64,000 bases of DNA. It comes from Monarcha castaneiventris obscurior (lineage: Eukaryota; Chordata; Aves; Passeriformes; Monarchidae). Numbering within the stretch: the stretch's first letter is position 1; the number at the start of each line of letters is the position of its first letter. Shown here in pieces: positions 21,696-34,943 of this stretch. The notes under the pieces are model-generated. The model was not told the DNA's origin. It searched no databases and saw nothing but the letters and a program-made list of their open reading frames with translations. The stretch is taken from the NCBI GenBank assembly GCA_026261815.1, contig JAMPIT010000417.1:7039501-7103500 (forward strand), read 5' to 3'. A program made the position numbers and the translations under genes.

Positions 21696-23341
21696 GTAAT
21701 AATACAAAGAGGTAAATTCAGATTTTTTTTTCCTTCTCTTATGACAAGAGGTAAACTCTGTGAAGGCAGATGATTTTGTTAGTTAGCTGAAAATTTGATA
21801 CTGTGGGAAGAATAAGATTCAAGGGACTGATTTAAATTTAAGAGCAATACCCACAATTGAATTTTGCTGGTATTATGCTACAAGTTGCATAAAACAACTA
21901 CCTTCAGCTCTTTGCTGCATTACTAAAATTGCACCTTTAGACTTCAATCAAAGTATTATTAAGAATGATACTTCTACAGCAGGATCTGTATGACAAGGTT
22001 CCAGATGCCACCTGAACACAAATCTATTAGTTAAAAAATAAAAATGCTGCCTATCACTAATCTCATATTCTTTAATAACCAAAGTTTTCGAGAAGAGATA
22101 TGTTGTAAGCCACTTGAATAGCTCTAATTAAAAATCAGATCAACTATAAAGTAATTCTAGTTTCCACTTGCACCAAAAATAAGACACCTAACAAACACAA
22201 GGCAATGACAAATCCAATACAACATCCCTCATATTACTCACTACAGTAATGTATTTCATTAAATTACTATATATATATAAAGAAACAGTTCAGGAAAGCA
22301 GAAATCTAATTCCTCCTTTTTATTTCTGCACTGATTTTTCTTCTGGAACTTTCTGAAAGTTTCTACTTCAACAACCTTTGTATCTCTTGGTACCACAGTA
22401 AGTTGCACAGTCTGAATAGATAGAAATAACAACAATTACTTTGAGAAGTTTGGCTCACGTCCATGACGGAAAGAATGTGCACGTTCAGCACTAGAACTTC
22501 GCTGACCTCAACTTGCCTACCTCAGAAATGGTTTCTCACTGTCACAGATGCAGTGGACTTACAGTTGTCAGCTTGTCTAGAAGGCAAAGCAGACCTTCAC
22601 CCCAAGTCACATCCCAGCCCTTCTGCAACAAGTACAGTGCAGATTAACGAGAACTTCTCATGAGGAAACATCCAATTAGGCTTAGGAAAAAAGAGTTCTG
22701 TGATCTAGATTTTCCAAAGACCACCTTCTTGTTTGCTCCAAGTGGCAGGAAAAGAAAAAAATTGATTACGATATCAAAATTGAATTACCATTGCATTAAC
22801 TAATGAGAAGAATATGGAATACAACCATCACTGAAATACTTCTAGGACAAGGCTGTGTTCTTCCTACTCGAACAAAAACCCAGGGAAAAAATCCAACCAG
22901 TACTGGATTTCAGTTTGAAATCATATGAAAAAGCCTTTTCCTAATGGAAATCTGTCATCTTCTTCTCTGATCAAGCTGCTTTCCCTAAAGCTCTGCATAC
23001 CAGCATCTTATATTGTTCATCCTCAAAAGAGCGTTTTGTTTATAATTTCTGATCCTTTATTAAAATGCATCCTAAGAAAATAAGTCTCATATTTCAAAGA
23101 GGACCAATCTGCCACATGCACACCAAAAGGAAGGCCCTGCTTCTTTCATATTTCACATTACTCAGTGAAGAGCAGCTGTATAAAAACTTCATGTACAAAC
23201 GCCAAGCTTCCAGAATGATTATCCCTTTTACAACAATTTCTGATTAATGTTTTGAAATTGCAATGCATATTTATATGCTTTTACAGTTAAGGCAAATCAA
23301 CATCCTGCCTCTTTTTTTTTTCAGCCACCATCCACTATTTT

Positions 23342-23348
<7 letters not shown>

Positions 23349-23373
<25 letters not shown>
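23349..23373. repeat. (TA)n microsatellite
   Basis: About twelve TA units after a T-run at 23338-23346. A simple repeat within intronic DNA, just left of the exon at 23498-23565. Confidence 0.9.
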
Positions 23374-23497
23374 GGATATTTATGGAACCAAAAGGGTGAG
23401 CACCAAGCAACCAACCAATGCTCCCAGCACGTTTAAACGAGGGTGCTTCATACCATTTACTATGGTAAGGCCCTTTTTAAATAAACGCGTGACTCAC

Positions 23498-23565
23498 TGT
23501 TTGTTTTCTTCACCAGGAGGTGGAGTCTTGCCATGCCCCTCCATTACAAAATCCTCATGTTCCAT
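23498..23565 (-). CDS. Putative internal coding exon of the 58.8 kb gene
   Basis: Minus-strand acceptor TTGCCTTTGCAG (AG at 23566-23567) and the consensus donor ACA|GTGAGT (23492-23497) bound 68 nt. Phase 0 reads MEHEDFVMEGHGKTPP then PGEENK, ending in two bases of a split codon. The other two frames contain stops, so the frame is unambiguous. The peptide is acidic with a Pro-rich patch and a KTPP motif that could be a proline-directed phosphosite. It continues the acidic sequence from the 41.7 kb exon (...EILEEGSPK|MEHED...) and joins in phase to either 20812-20926 or 17593-17794. Family not recognised. Confidence 0.6.
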
Positions 23566-23599
23566 CTGCAAAGGCAAGCATTGCAGGTCAGAAATCGGT

Positions 23600-26080
23600 G
23601 GAGCAAAACGCACATCACCTAAAGTGGCCCTTTTCAAATGCAACAACTCAAAACAGCCACTTTATCACAGTGGCTGGTCCAGAACAAATCATGTAGTTTC
23701 TTAGCAACATATGTACATCTCCAACCCCATTGCTATGGTATCATTTCATAGCACAAATTTCAGAAAAATCTTGCAAGGGAAAAAGAATGGTTTAATGGCT
23801 ATAGCAGAATACTATCAGTCAAGGTACATAGGTTCTAAGTTCTGCTCTGTTAAGGACTTCCCTTGTCATTCTAAGTATTATTTCTATCACTTCTTCCTTA
23901 CATAGGAAAGCAGGAATCAAAAAAAAAGATTTATCAGTATCTCTGGAAAAAAATTTAAATTTTTGAAAAAACTTATTAAGCACAGAAAGAAATGGCTGCA
24001 AAAGCAGAGCACTTCTTGTGAAAAATAACTTTTTTTTGAAGAAAGACTTTCACCGCACACACAGCTTAGTTAGCAGGGTAAAAAAGAGGCCTAAGGAAAC
24101 CTCAAATAGATGCTGTTCCAATGACAACATAAGGTAGGCATTTCCTTTGGCTCTCTTGTTAGAAGATTCCAAGGGCAGTAAGGAAGTTTTATGTTTAATT
24201 GCTTGCTTTTAAAATATCAATTTTAGCATGCATTTTCAGTAATTCTTTTTGAGAGAGAGAAGAATTACATTATATTTGCTCATTCATTAATTATGTGCTC
24301 TTCATTTAATCACTTAATTCAGCCAGAAGTTCTTGCACAGGTAGCAAAATATTCTTCTCTTTACATCAAAATTCAACACATGCAATTAGTATTCTATATA
24401 AACATCCAGACACAGTTAGCAATGCTCTACTTCATGTGAAGCCAGCAAACAGATCACACTGCAATACTCAATAAGCCATACAACAAAGAACTGAATCATA
24501 ATCACACACAAATCCATGATCCACTACATTAAACTGGAAAGAGGAGAGAAGCACTATTCAGTCAGTTAAGATAACACAGCTTAGTCAGTCTTTGAAGGGG
24601 CAAAAAACCCCCAAATCAAACCAAAACCCATCAGCCACTTCCCCTTGTGCCCCTACCCTCCCCCCAAAAGAGTCAAGTTTACTCATTTGTACATTAATAC
24701 TGCTGTCAGGTCAAAAATACTTTCAAAACTCCAAAATCTGCATATTGACATCTAACAAGGATACAAGAAATTATGTCATCTGACTGCACAGGCACAGGCC
24801 TAAGCAAACCACAAATAAACCAACAAAGTGGTGAACTGTAAGGTGCTGATGACATCCATAAGACAGACAGTCAAATGTGTAAATTCACATTTGTAACCAT
24901 GTAACCATGTGGCTCCCAGTCCAAACAGAGTTTTCACATAAAAGCAATGTTTGAAAACAAGAAAATTTCTATTCACAGTTATTTAGTAACTTGGACTTTT
25001 ATCCATGTATTCACACCGTATCAGACACACTGAAATCTATTTGTACTTCAGTCCATACCTGAGTCACAAGAGCTCTAACAGACGGACTCACACCTGTCTA
25101 GCTGAAGAGAAGGACATCCCCTCCACTAATTCTGTTGTTGAAAATGTTAAACACTGGTGTGTCAGCGGCTGAAACAGCTACAGATTTGTGGCCACATTGC
25201 AAAACAGCGTGGTTCTGTGAGTGAGAGTAAATGTTTAAGAATTACTCTTACACAGGAGGTATTTTAGCCTGTTGCTGGTATGAGACAAGTACAATTCATA
25301 GGAATGGTTAGCAAGGGAACAGTTTGTGGCCAGAACTGGGAAGATGAAATGCAGCCTTTGGGAGTAAAGATGCACTACATACAGCATATTATAGTGCTAA
25401 ACTAACAAGATTCCCATATAAAACAGAAATTTGGTGTAATGAAGCTGTAGAAAAGGAGGTACGATTAAAAAAAGAGGAAGTGTAAAAGGCAATGATTTAA
25501 AAACCCACAAAAACATAGGAACGGGAAATTACTTTATTAGATGATAATCAAGATCTGAATGAGAACTGGAACATCGTGTAAACCACCACCAGAACAAGGC
25601 AATCACTGAAGTACTGCTGATAAAACTGTAGCTTTATTATGAATTTCATAGGAAGAACACTAGTGACATCCCTGTTCCAGCATGCTTATCTATCAAAGTT
25701 TCATTTCAAAGAGAAGTAGGCAAATAATGACAAATAGCAAAGCACCTGAGCTAAGAACAAGGTTGTAGGTCCAGGCACAATCTCTTTTAGAACAACTAAA
25801 GAACCCTATCTGCTTTAAGAAATGTTAATCAGTTTGCTGTACTTCAGACAGTAGACGGAAGTATCTGAAATTACTACAATTTGCATTATAAGAAACCACA
25901 GAAGATACAGTAAAATGGCACAGGCACTCACAAGAAGTTCACAAAAAAAAATTAATCACTGAGTGATGAAATACTCAGGAACATCAAAATTATTATATAC
26001 AAAATAAAGATTAATTGGTAGGGCTTCATTGATAAATAAAGCCAATAATAAAATGCATCAAGACACTAAAAAAAGTCACG
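23600..26080. other. Intron-like DNA
   Basis: AT-rich, stop-rich, no credible exons or recognised repeats between the 23.5 kb exon and the CR1 copy at 26.1 kb. Confidence 0.5.
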
Positions 26081-26084
26081 GGAA

Positions 26085-27130
26085 GGTCAAGGAATTAATT
26101 AATAGTGAACTAGGAAAAAATCTTTTTAGAATGGACAAACAACTAGACTTGTAGGAAACATTTGGCTGGTCAGGCTTGGAGGATAAATTGTTGTATGCTG
26201 CCTGGAGGATGGTATCAAGTGAAGTGCTGCAGGACTCTGCCCTAGGACAAGTCCATTAAATATCTTTACCAATGACTTGCAGGGCCAGAAAGGTATGTTC
26301 TGGTCAGAATTTTATTAACTGGGGTGAAGAGGATCAATCAACAAGTCTAAAGACAGGGCTGCCATTCAGACAGACCCAGACAGGCTGGAGGAATGGTCCC
26401 TACACAAAACACTTGCACCTGAGAGGCTCTGGCAACAATACAGGCTGATGACTGGCTGGGGAGCAGTTCTGTGGAAAAGGTCTTGGCATAAAGCAAGCTG
26501 ATCGTGAGCCAGCAACGTGCCTTGTCAGGAAAGGTCAACAGCATCCCAGGCTTTATTAAGAAGAGCCTTGCCAGCAGATGAGGGAACTGATTGCCACCTC
26601 TACTCAGGGCTTATTATTCCAGACATGGTCTAATGCACCTCGTCTTGGGCCCCCACAATACAAGAAGTACACCCAGAACATGGACACAGGAGCCAACAAG
26701 ATGCTCAAGGAGCCAGAGCACTTGTCCTGTGAGCAAAGGCAGAGGGAGCTGGGCTGATTCAGCCTGGGGAAGAGACGGCTTTGGGGAGACCTTAACAGCA
26801 AGTGTCTGTCTGTACAAGGAGGTCAGCAAGCAGTCAGGCTCACCACAGGGGTACCCTGTAATAGGACAAGAAGCAATGAGACAGTGCTCAAACAAGAGAA
26901 GTCCAGAATGGACACAAGATAACTTATTTTCACCATGAGGACAGTCAAGGACTGGAACAGAACCTAGCATAGTTTTGCAGTCTCTTGCTTCAAGTTTTTC
27001 ATGGCCTGACAAAGTAAAATCCCTCACAACCTGGTCCGACTTCATAGGTGACCCTGCTTTGAGCAGGAGGTCAGACTGAAGACCTTGGAAGGTCCCTTCA
27101 AACCTGAATTTCCCAGCAATCCTATCAACT
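26085..27130 (+). mobile_element. CR1 LINE, about 1 kb, sense orientation
   Basis: The + strand follows the CR1 3' portion: 'ggcttggaggataaattg', 'agtgctgcaggactctgccc', 'ttaccaatgacttgcagg', the 'cttattaagaagagccttgc' region, 'gctgggctgattcagcctgg', 'agacggctttggggagacct' and the terminal 'gaccttggaaggtcccttca'. The reading frame is degraded by many stops, so this is an old inactive copy. Its 3' end is at about 27110-27130. Confidence 0.9.
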
Positions 27131-28225
27131 GAAGAACAGATTCAGTTTAATATTGAGAGCTCACATATATGACAAAAAACCCCTACTGAATTCCCAACCC
27201 AGCAGGAACCTACACTTCAGTCTAGAAAAGCCTAAGAAAGTATCTTAGAAAGTTGCATAATCAAAAAAGCCCCCAAAATAAAACAACCACCAAAAACCCC
27301 TAATTTATGCTGAAGAAAGAAATGCTGAGAAGTCTGCAGCAGATCTATAGTATGTCCTCTTTTAAAATACTGTCTATGACTAGAGACAATGAAGACTCAA
27401 ACCCCCTCCACAACACTCCAAAAACATGAGTGCTCAGAGGAAAGAACAGTGTAGGCAGAGGGGAGATTTCACATAAATAAAATACAACATTTGGCCTGCA
27501 AATCTCCCTCAATGTAAGACAACACAGCACTGAGGCATATAGAAAAAAAGGCAGTTTGACAATACTGTAACAAACATCACCTCTTTGCTATTACAGTATA
27601 AATAAAACCTAACTTGCTCTCAAAAAAACACCTGTAAGAGGATACACAGAGAAAATGTACTATTAAGCAGACAAAAAACTAGCTGTTGAACAAACAAATT
27701 GCAACACAGAATTTCAAAAGCCTTTGCGGGCTTTATGGTTTATGTACCTATAGGTACGAAGATTTATCTGTGTATTAGAGGATTAGAAACAATAGCAGTC
27801 TAAGCTTTTCTGTTTCTGGCAATGACATTACTTTTACAAAGTGAAAGGAGAAGTCATATATTGAGATCGCTCAACAGGCCTGACACAGCGCAGCAATTTC
27901 TGCATTCCTCATTTTGCAGAACCTTGACTCTAACTTTCTTTCATTTGCCTGCATACGTTAAACAATTTCATGATCAGTGATCTCTATTTTTCACTTGGAA
28001 ATCTGCAAGTTTTAAAATTTTTGCTAGAAAGCGATACACAGCTTATTTAATGGTCTAAAACATCTGGAGTAAGTTCATAAAGTAATATCCATTTCCATCT
28101 TTCTGCAACATTTAAAAGTCACTTTATTGGGTAATTCATCTTAATTCGAAGAGATATATCTGACAAAGAGGCTTCTGAAAACAACTGATGAGCAAGTAAA
28201 ATTCCAGTAAAATTCCAAAGGCATT

Positions 28226-28258
28226 ACTTACATTTCATAAAATTTGTTCTTAGGCCCA
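28226..28258 (-). other. Strong isolated donor with short open frame
   Basis: A consensus donor GAAAT|GTAAGT on the minus strand (28226-28231) follows a short frame GPKNKFYE. The acceptor (TAATAGATAG) lacks a pyrimidine tract, so an exon is doubtful. Confidence 0.15.
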
Positions 28259-28574
28259 GCTATCTATTAATTAATTTTAAGATTAAAAAAATACTTAAAA
28301 TGTTTAGGTCTTATTTTCCCAATAACAGTAATGATATATCACAGAAAGAATGAGAATGTGGTATTTTTTGATTAAGTGACTATCTGGTGATGAACTGAAG
28401 AGAGGAACAGCATGTAAGAGCCACAGTTAGCTGAAAATACTCTTCTCCTTTTCCTCCACCCACAGTTCTTATACAATTCCTATGCACATTTCTTCCCCAC
28501 AAGTCTCTCAGTTTCCCTTCATTCTGTCATCAGCCTATCCTGCTCAGCACTCTTCAAGTCTTTTCTTTTTTTAA

Positions 28575-29049
28575 GAAAACTGGAGCCCAGAGTTCTCGCT
28601 GAGTTCCAGCCATCCCCAGCATCCAGCAGCCTCACCAGAGCTGGCTCCCTGCGGCGTTCGGAAAAGGCGCTGCTTTCTTAGCCTTGAGTCTCTCTCGACT
28701 CACAGCACACGTAGGAAATGCAGTTGTCCTCAATATGTAGAAAAAGAATGGAGGGTGGAGCTAAGACAGAACTCTTGGATCTGTTGTATTGCTCCCAAGG
28801 AAAGAAGAAAAGGTGGAATGGCAGAGGATGTGAAACACTTCAGCTTCTCTTTAAGAGGACTGCAGAGGGAGCCATTGACTCCAAGAGCAGGAATCAAAGG
28901 AAGCGCACTGCACACCTGTTTCTCCTGGCAAGCAATGGAGAAAGCTTCAAGATTCTGGCAGCTGGAAGCAGGAACCAGAAATAGACCCTGAAACAGCAGG
29001 GGAGGAATTCAATAGAAAACTTAAAAAAAAAAAAAAAAAGGGAACTGGA
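28575..29049 (+). pseudogene. Possible processed retrocopy or lncRNA-derived open frame with poly(A)
   Basis: Seen: a 139-codon open frame on the + strand (28575-28991, TGA at 28989-28991). This is long for this AT-rich region, and the 5' half has local CpG enrichment. It is followed by AATAGA (29011-29016, a known weak polyadenylation-signal variant) and a run of 17 A (29023-29039). A 7-bp direct repeat AACTGGA occurs at 28578-28584 and again at 29043-29049. That layout fits a short cDNA insertion with target-site duplication. The frame lacks an early ATG (first ATG deep inside), so a partial, 5'-truncated copy is the best guess. I do not recognise the parent. Other frames here are also stop-poor, so protein coding is not claimed. 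Confidence 0.35.
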
Positions 29050-29724
29050 AGTTGTTGAACTCTGTATTTTATTATTTCAAAGCCTTTTTCTCTAAAAATC
29101 CAGGCACCTGTGAATACCCATATTTCAACAAAAATTAATATATTGAGTGTTCTAAATAGTAAAAGACAATTTATCTAAGTTAAGAAAAGCTATTCAATAC
29201 TAGACACTCAATACCTAACTTTTAGAAAATGAAATTTATCCTGAGCTTAGACGTAATAAATTATTTTATTTTTTTGTCCAGAAGTGCAACATCTGTTACT
29301 ACAGTTTCATACTACTCTTTCTAAAAATATCTTCAATGAGACCCTAATGGATTTGATTAATGAGTAAACCGTATCTCCTAGATAAAGTCAGCAACACTCC
29401 GAAGGGTCAGAAAGTTTCAAGGGCAAAAGCCTCACCTTTACTGAATCCCAATGTCAGAAAGCACATTTTCCTAACAAGATTCAACTCCTGCATTAGCTAT
29501 CCTAGCCTGCCAAAGATGAACTGAGCTTAAGAGAAACCAAGCATTTTCTCAGGAAAAAAGATAGACATTTGGGAGAAATCCTTTACTTACTATAAAAAGC
29601 TATTAATTTTAAACAGTCTTTTTGTCCTTACCAGTTCAAGAAATGTACTAATGCCAACTTCATCAGAGAGCTATCATCACCTTTTCCTATTCATTCCATA
29701 GCTCCTTTTCAAAACTGTTTTTTT

Positions 29725-29875
29725 TCTATTTTATTTAAAAAACAAAAACAAGCAACCTCCCAAACAAAAACAACAACTAAAAACCCCCAACAAACCTCCA
29801 AACCAACAACAAAAAACCCCAAAGAAAAACCAACAACAACAAAAAACCACCCAAAACCAAACAAACAAAAGGACT
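29725..29875. repeat. CAA/AAAC-rich low-complexity tract
   Basis: Irregular A/C-only sequence made of CAAA, CAACAA and AACCCC units, with no G for long stretches. A similar tract occurs at 3540-3635. Confidence 0.85.
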
Positions 29876-31686
29876 TCAACCAGCCAGGAGATGAAAACTC
29901 TCTTAAGATTTTTCACTCACTAGCATCTCAAGGGGACACAACACCAAAACCTTATCTGGTGTATGACTAGATACTGGTGAGGACCAGCCAAGGTCAAACG
30001 TTGTTTTAAGTGAAGTGATGATTTTAACACAGCCAACCAAAGGCCCAGCTTTAGACTGATAAATCCGATGTTTTGTCACAACTACTGCTTTAACACCAAT
30101 ATCCCTCCCAATCACCAGCAGCAACAGTGCTACTGTAAACAGGCCATCAGCACTTACTTTGTCTCACTAATAGTTGTTTTAAGGAGAGTTGCACAACCCA
30201 GTCCTCGAAATCCAAGCAATTAGTCACTAGTCACTACTGCAAACAGTGGTGGAAGCTGGGTCATAAAGAAAGAAATCTCAGAGACCATTTGAGGTCTAAC
30301 AGAAATGTAATCACTACTACAAATGAAAGGAAAGCTGAGTCACCTCTCTGCCTGGCTTCATTATAAGCACTTTGGACAAACTGCATTGGGGAAAATTTTA
30401 CTCACTAGAAACAGATTAATTAAATTTTTAATTTAATTTCTTTTAATAAAAATGCAATTTAGCTGCTGACACTTCAATAATTTTTTAGGAATAAATTAGT
30501 GTTGAGCTAGCATTTCAAAATGCATAGAATAGCAAAAATTGTTTAGCAAAATTGGCCCCAAAACTTACTACTTAGATTAAATCTTCATTTCAGTACACAA
30601 ATGAAAGCATTAAAAACCTGTTAGAATCAGTGATTTAAACTTAAAAGAAAAAAAAATAGAAAAAACAGCTCCTAAAATGAGAAAGCACTGGGTATTTCAC
30701 AGAGGAAAGTCTTAGAGACAAGGTATGCATGAAATACTGGCTGAATTTTCAGTCTCTTTCAGGACTTTGTTGTATTGTACAGCATTGTGATGTGATGTAA
30801 CTAAAATTTCACTTGAATCTATTTCTACCTTTTTTTCTCTCTCAATTTGGCCAAAGCAGTCTTGATATAAAAAAACCACCACCAAAATATCTAGCCCACT
30901 CAGTATTTTCTTGAAGCTTCTCAGCAGCATTTAGATGAAGCACTTCAATGTTATTACCATCACATGGTCCTGACTAGTCTCCTGTTAGCTACAAGAGAAG
31001 TGAAAACTAACTAAAATAATCCCCCTACTAAATCACACTTCACATTCAGCGCTCCCTGCTAATCATTTCGAATGCTAACACACCTAGACCACACATAATT
31101 ACCTTCAAAAGTTACCAATCTGCTACTGGTGTTTGTTATATGCAGCTTAATGGTACTTTACCACCTGGCTCACTGAAACATTACATTCACTGGAAGAAAT
31201 GCCAACATGTTAACATACACCGTCATTAAAACGTGCATCATCCTTGCAGAACAGCAGGACAGATTATCAATGGGAACTCAATTAATCATTAACCTATGGA
31301 AATCAGAATATGTAATTTATGCTACACCTAAACAAGCACAAAAGTTGCAGCAGTGGTTAAAGGCCAGAAGTTTTGCTTTTAGTTTCAGCTGTCACCAATT
31401 AGTCACAAGCAATTGCAGAAATAACCTGTGGCTCACTATCTGTGTAATACTTAAAATGTTTGTTAACTAATATTCTGTGAAATACCCAGCAGCTTAACAT
31501 GAATTGCCTGCTAAGCTTAAACAGTTTTATGAATATCATGAAAACAACAGTCACGTTTTGGAAATGCTAAAAAGGTTGGGATCCCAGCCACATTTCATAC
31601 TGTGAAGATAAGGAAGTTTACCTAATTAAAAATATATTATTCTTTTAATGTATTACTGAGCTGCAAAGTGTTTACAATAGCTTTTG

Positions 31687-31712
31687 TGTGTGTGTGTGTG
31701 TATATATATAAT
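31687..31712. repeat. (TG)n(TA)n microsatellite
   Basis: TG repeats followed by TA repeats in intron-like DNA. Confidence 0.9.
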
Positions 31713-34700
31713 AATTAATCTAAATATTGCTCTGAAAGCAATTTAAACCACCTATTTGTTTGCAGCAAGATACAGTTCTACCTCACATCAACCACCGAAG
31801 ATGTTAAAGTCACTCAAGTCATGCTATGACAGGATATCCAGAAATACCATCTGAAAACTTCAACTCTGAAGCTGCCAAGGCAGCTTTGAGTAATAATTCA
31901 GCCCATCTCAAACACAAAAAATGAATAATGTTCTGAATTTAAGCGAAAGTGCTTTCCTTTTCCTGCACCACTGATGATGATCTGTTTTTTAGTGTGTTCC
32001 ATCCATACATTCCATCCATTTTGTAGTGTGTTCTGCACATACATAGAATGGAGGGATCCCAGGAAAATCTGAATTTAGTAAAACAGAAAAAAAATCCTAT
32101 GTTTTATTTAATTAACTTTTTGTATTATTCTTCAGCTAAAGAACAGAAGCATTTCACAAGCCATGAATTCTTGCTAACTTTAGCTACTCTGAAAAAAACC
32201 TTTCACACTTCCGTTACAAATTTTTCACACTTTCCATTTAGGGGACAAATGCGACCCTAAAGCCCTTGAACAATTCACCCCCACCAGTACCTTCAGCAGC
32301 CACTTGTATGCAACCCAGTGACTCTATTTAGCCAACTCATTTTACAGTCGATTTAGTATTTACGGTGCAGACACAGATGAACGAGTTATAGCAGCCTAAA
32401 CTGACATCTCTAAGTGGCTGATATTCTGATATACATGTTGTTAACCACCCTGACACAGAAAACATATTCACTTTCTCCACTTAGATTTGGAAATCTAGGT
32501 GATGCATTGCCACAAAAGGACAACAGGCATGAATAGCTAAAAGAATTTTCAAAGGCTTAAGAAAGCAGATGATAATCAGAATTAGAGAAAACTAAATTAC
32601 ACTTCTCCACTACACATTTAATCACCTTCACTGCCACAAATACTGTTTGCTGCTGTTTGTTAGAAATAACTGAAAGTGACATAAACCAGGCACACACAAA
32701 TTGGTGCTGAAGTTATTCTGCCTTAAGAGATCTGACCAGACAGACAAGCAACAGAAAGAAGAACTTTCTTTTCTGTGTTCACAGAAATCTGCTGTGTGGA
32801 TTCTAAACCCATAGAAACTGCCAGTGGCCCAGAAAGTTCCTCAACAGCTGGAGGGCTGAGAGCAATTCTGTTATATGTATATATTAACCCTGCCTTAAGT
32901 CTGTATTAGGCATCCACTTTTGACCACTGTCAAAAAGGAGAAGGAATACACACCCACAGTACACAGCTGCTTTCCAGTTTCTCCAGTTACCAGAATGCAA
33001 ATCCAACCTCATTTTAGTCACAGGAGATCTACTGCCACTGCTGCTTGCTTGTCAAATTTTTCCAAATTTTCCCAAATTTATCAGGATTATTATAAAGATT
33101 AGCCATCTGACAGACCACCAAACCACTAAAAGGGCCACTCATCTCTAGAGCAGAGCCTGGGCTTTTCTACAACTGGCCCTCAAAAAAATCCCAACAAACC
33201 TTGAAATGCCATGGGAATATGTTATTTCTCTGGGAATTACATGTGGAAATTGTATCTGTCAAAACCAACCAATATGATTTCAAAGTACCTCTAAATATTT
33301 CTTAACCTAATTCCACACTACTGCATCTGTAGACAACTACTACATTCTCCCCTCTTATGATAGACTCTCTTGCCTACTGCTCAAACGCTTCAGTGACTTT
33401 AAACAAGTGACAGGAAACGCTGACATGTTTTTAATGTTGCTTTTGCCCTTCAGGGGAACTGATACCACACAGTATGTTTTTGCCAAGTTCGGGTCCTTAG
33501 TTGTCTGGTCACCGTCTTACGTACTGGAAGGATGAAGACCATCACTGCTATTTTTAGTGTCAAGAATAACAACCACATTCTTCTCATCAAACCTCACATG
33601 AACCCAAAGAATGAAAAAAAAAAAATTTGAGGAACTGAAAAAAATTCATACCCATCTAGTTCACAAAATGAAAAGGAAACAGTCTTTGTGGGTCATGCAA
33701 ATGTACAAAGTCTTGCAAATGCATGAAGTCAACAAGACCAATGAATTTTACACCTTTCAATGATTCAGCCAAACTAAAAGGCTACAAATGATTTTCAAAG
33801 TAAATTGAAGATTTTTTTAAAGTAGGGTTGAGTAAGCTTTAATGACCCTGGCTCAAATTTCTCCCCAAATACCTATCCCCCCCCTCAAGTCTGCCATAAG
33901 ACAGACTGAAAACACTCATTGATACTTCCACATCTGTAAGACTTTGTATTAAGTGACCAATTATATAGAACTCTGTCCCAATTCACATGGACTACAACCA
34001 CTGCCAACAATTCTGTAAAGTCAATACCAAATGGGAAGAGATCAAAGGCAATATTCTGAAAAGGTAGGAACCCCTCAAATTGTGTACCACCAGTACACCT
34101 GCATGAGAAGAGACACTTTGTAACCAAAGCCACAAATCATTTTCCCTGACTGTCATCAACATCATAGTAGGACTATACCACATAAGCTCTCAAATGTAGA
34201 ACCACTTTTTCAATATTTAAGCAAATATCTGCTTTTTTGTCTGCCTTGCAAAGTATTATGAACTGCTGTAATCAGCTGAAGAAGACATGGTATTGGTTGA
34301 GAAAAAACTCTAATGAGAAAATATTTATGAAAAATAAGCAACCTTTAAAAGAATGGAAAAGATGAGCTTAAAAGTGAATGGGTTTTTTTAAGATAGAACT
34401 GCTTTTTTCCTTTAGAAACGAGACACACACCTATTCACTGCAGTGACATGCCATGGCAGTACACTTCCTCCACATGAACTCTACATATGAAAAGACTGGA
34501 TCCAAGAATGTATGGTGACAGTTCTTACAGATCTCGGAGTCACCTTGGCACATGATGGTATTTTCCAAGAGAAAGAAAATACATCATTGTGTTAACCTTC
34601 TCTTTTGTGATTCAAAAGCACTTCGGGGTATTTTGAGATTAGAAAGCAGAGTGTCATCTTTCAGTTCAGCATCTATATTTTAGCAGTCTTCACTATGGAT

Positions 34701-34943
34701 AAGTAGGTTTCAAATGAGCATTCCATCTTGCCTCTGTAGAAAACAGCACACCCAATTGGCAGAATCCTGAACTTGATCCTGAAATTTCTTTTAGAATGTC
34801 CAAGCAGCAGGGCAATCCACAGCATTCCTTTACAACAGTTCAAGAAGTACTGTCTGTTTAATTCCATGTTTTTTCTTGCAAAGTCCTTAACAATTTTACC
34901 TTATTTATAACTGCTCTTTTTATAGTAGACCCTGATAATATAC

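Larger units (their letters stand above)
29050..34940. other. Intron-like DNA, mostly without support for exons
   Basis: AT-rich with low-complexity tracts. Minus-strand splice-like pairs occur at about 30.15-30.2 kb (frame DWVVQLSLKQLL) and about 30.85 kb, but their phases do not join neighbouring exons. At 33.45-33.55 kb a CpG-containing block is open on both strands over about 75 nt (see findings). No recognised repeats besides those listed. Confidence 0.45.

Noticed and set aside
21338..21699. Two overlapping + strand frames of 68 and 90 codons
   Set aside because: They are the antisense of a CR1 3' fragment.
26591..27045. 115-codon + and 143-codon minus frames
   Set aside because: They lie inside a CR1 copy and are by-products of the repeat.
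30712..30930. Minus-strand 72-codon frame with an acceptor-like start
   Set aside because: Protein-like in part, but no donor of adequate strength with a phase joining the flanking exons. Left uncalled.
34000..34115. Minus-strand frame after the acceptor TCTTCTCATGCAG
   Set aside because: The acceptor is good, but no donor follows and the hydrophobic translation of AT-rich sequence is not convincing.
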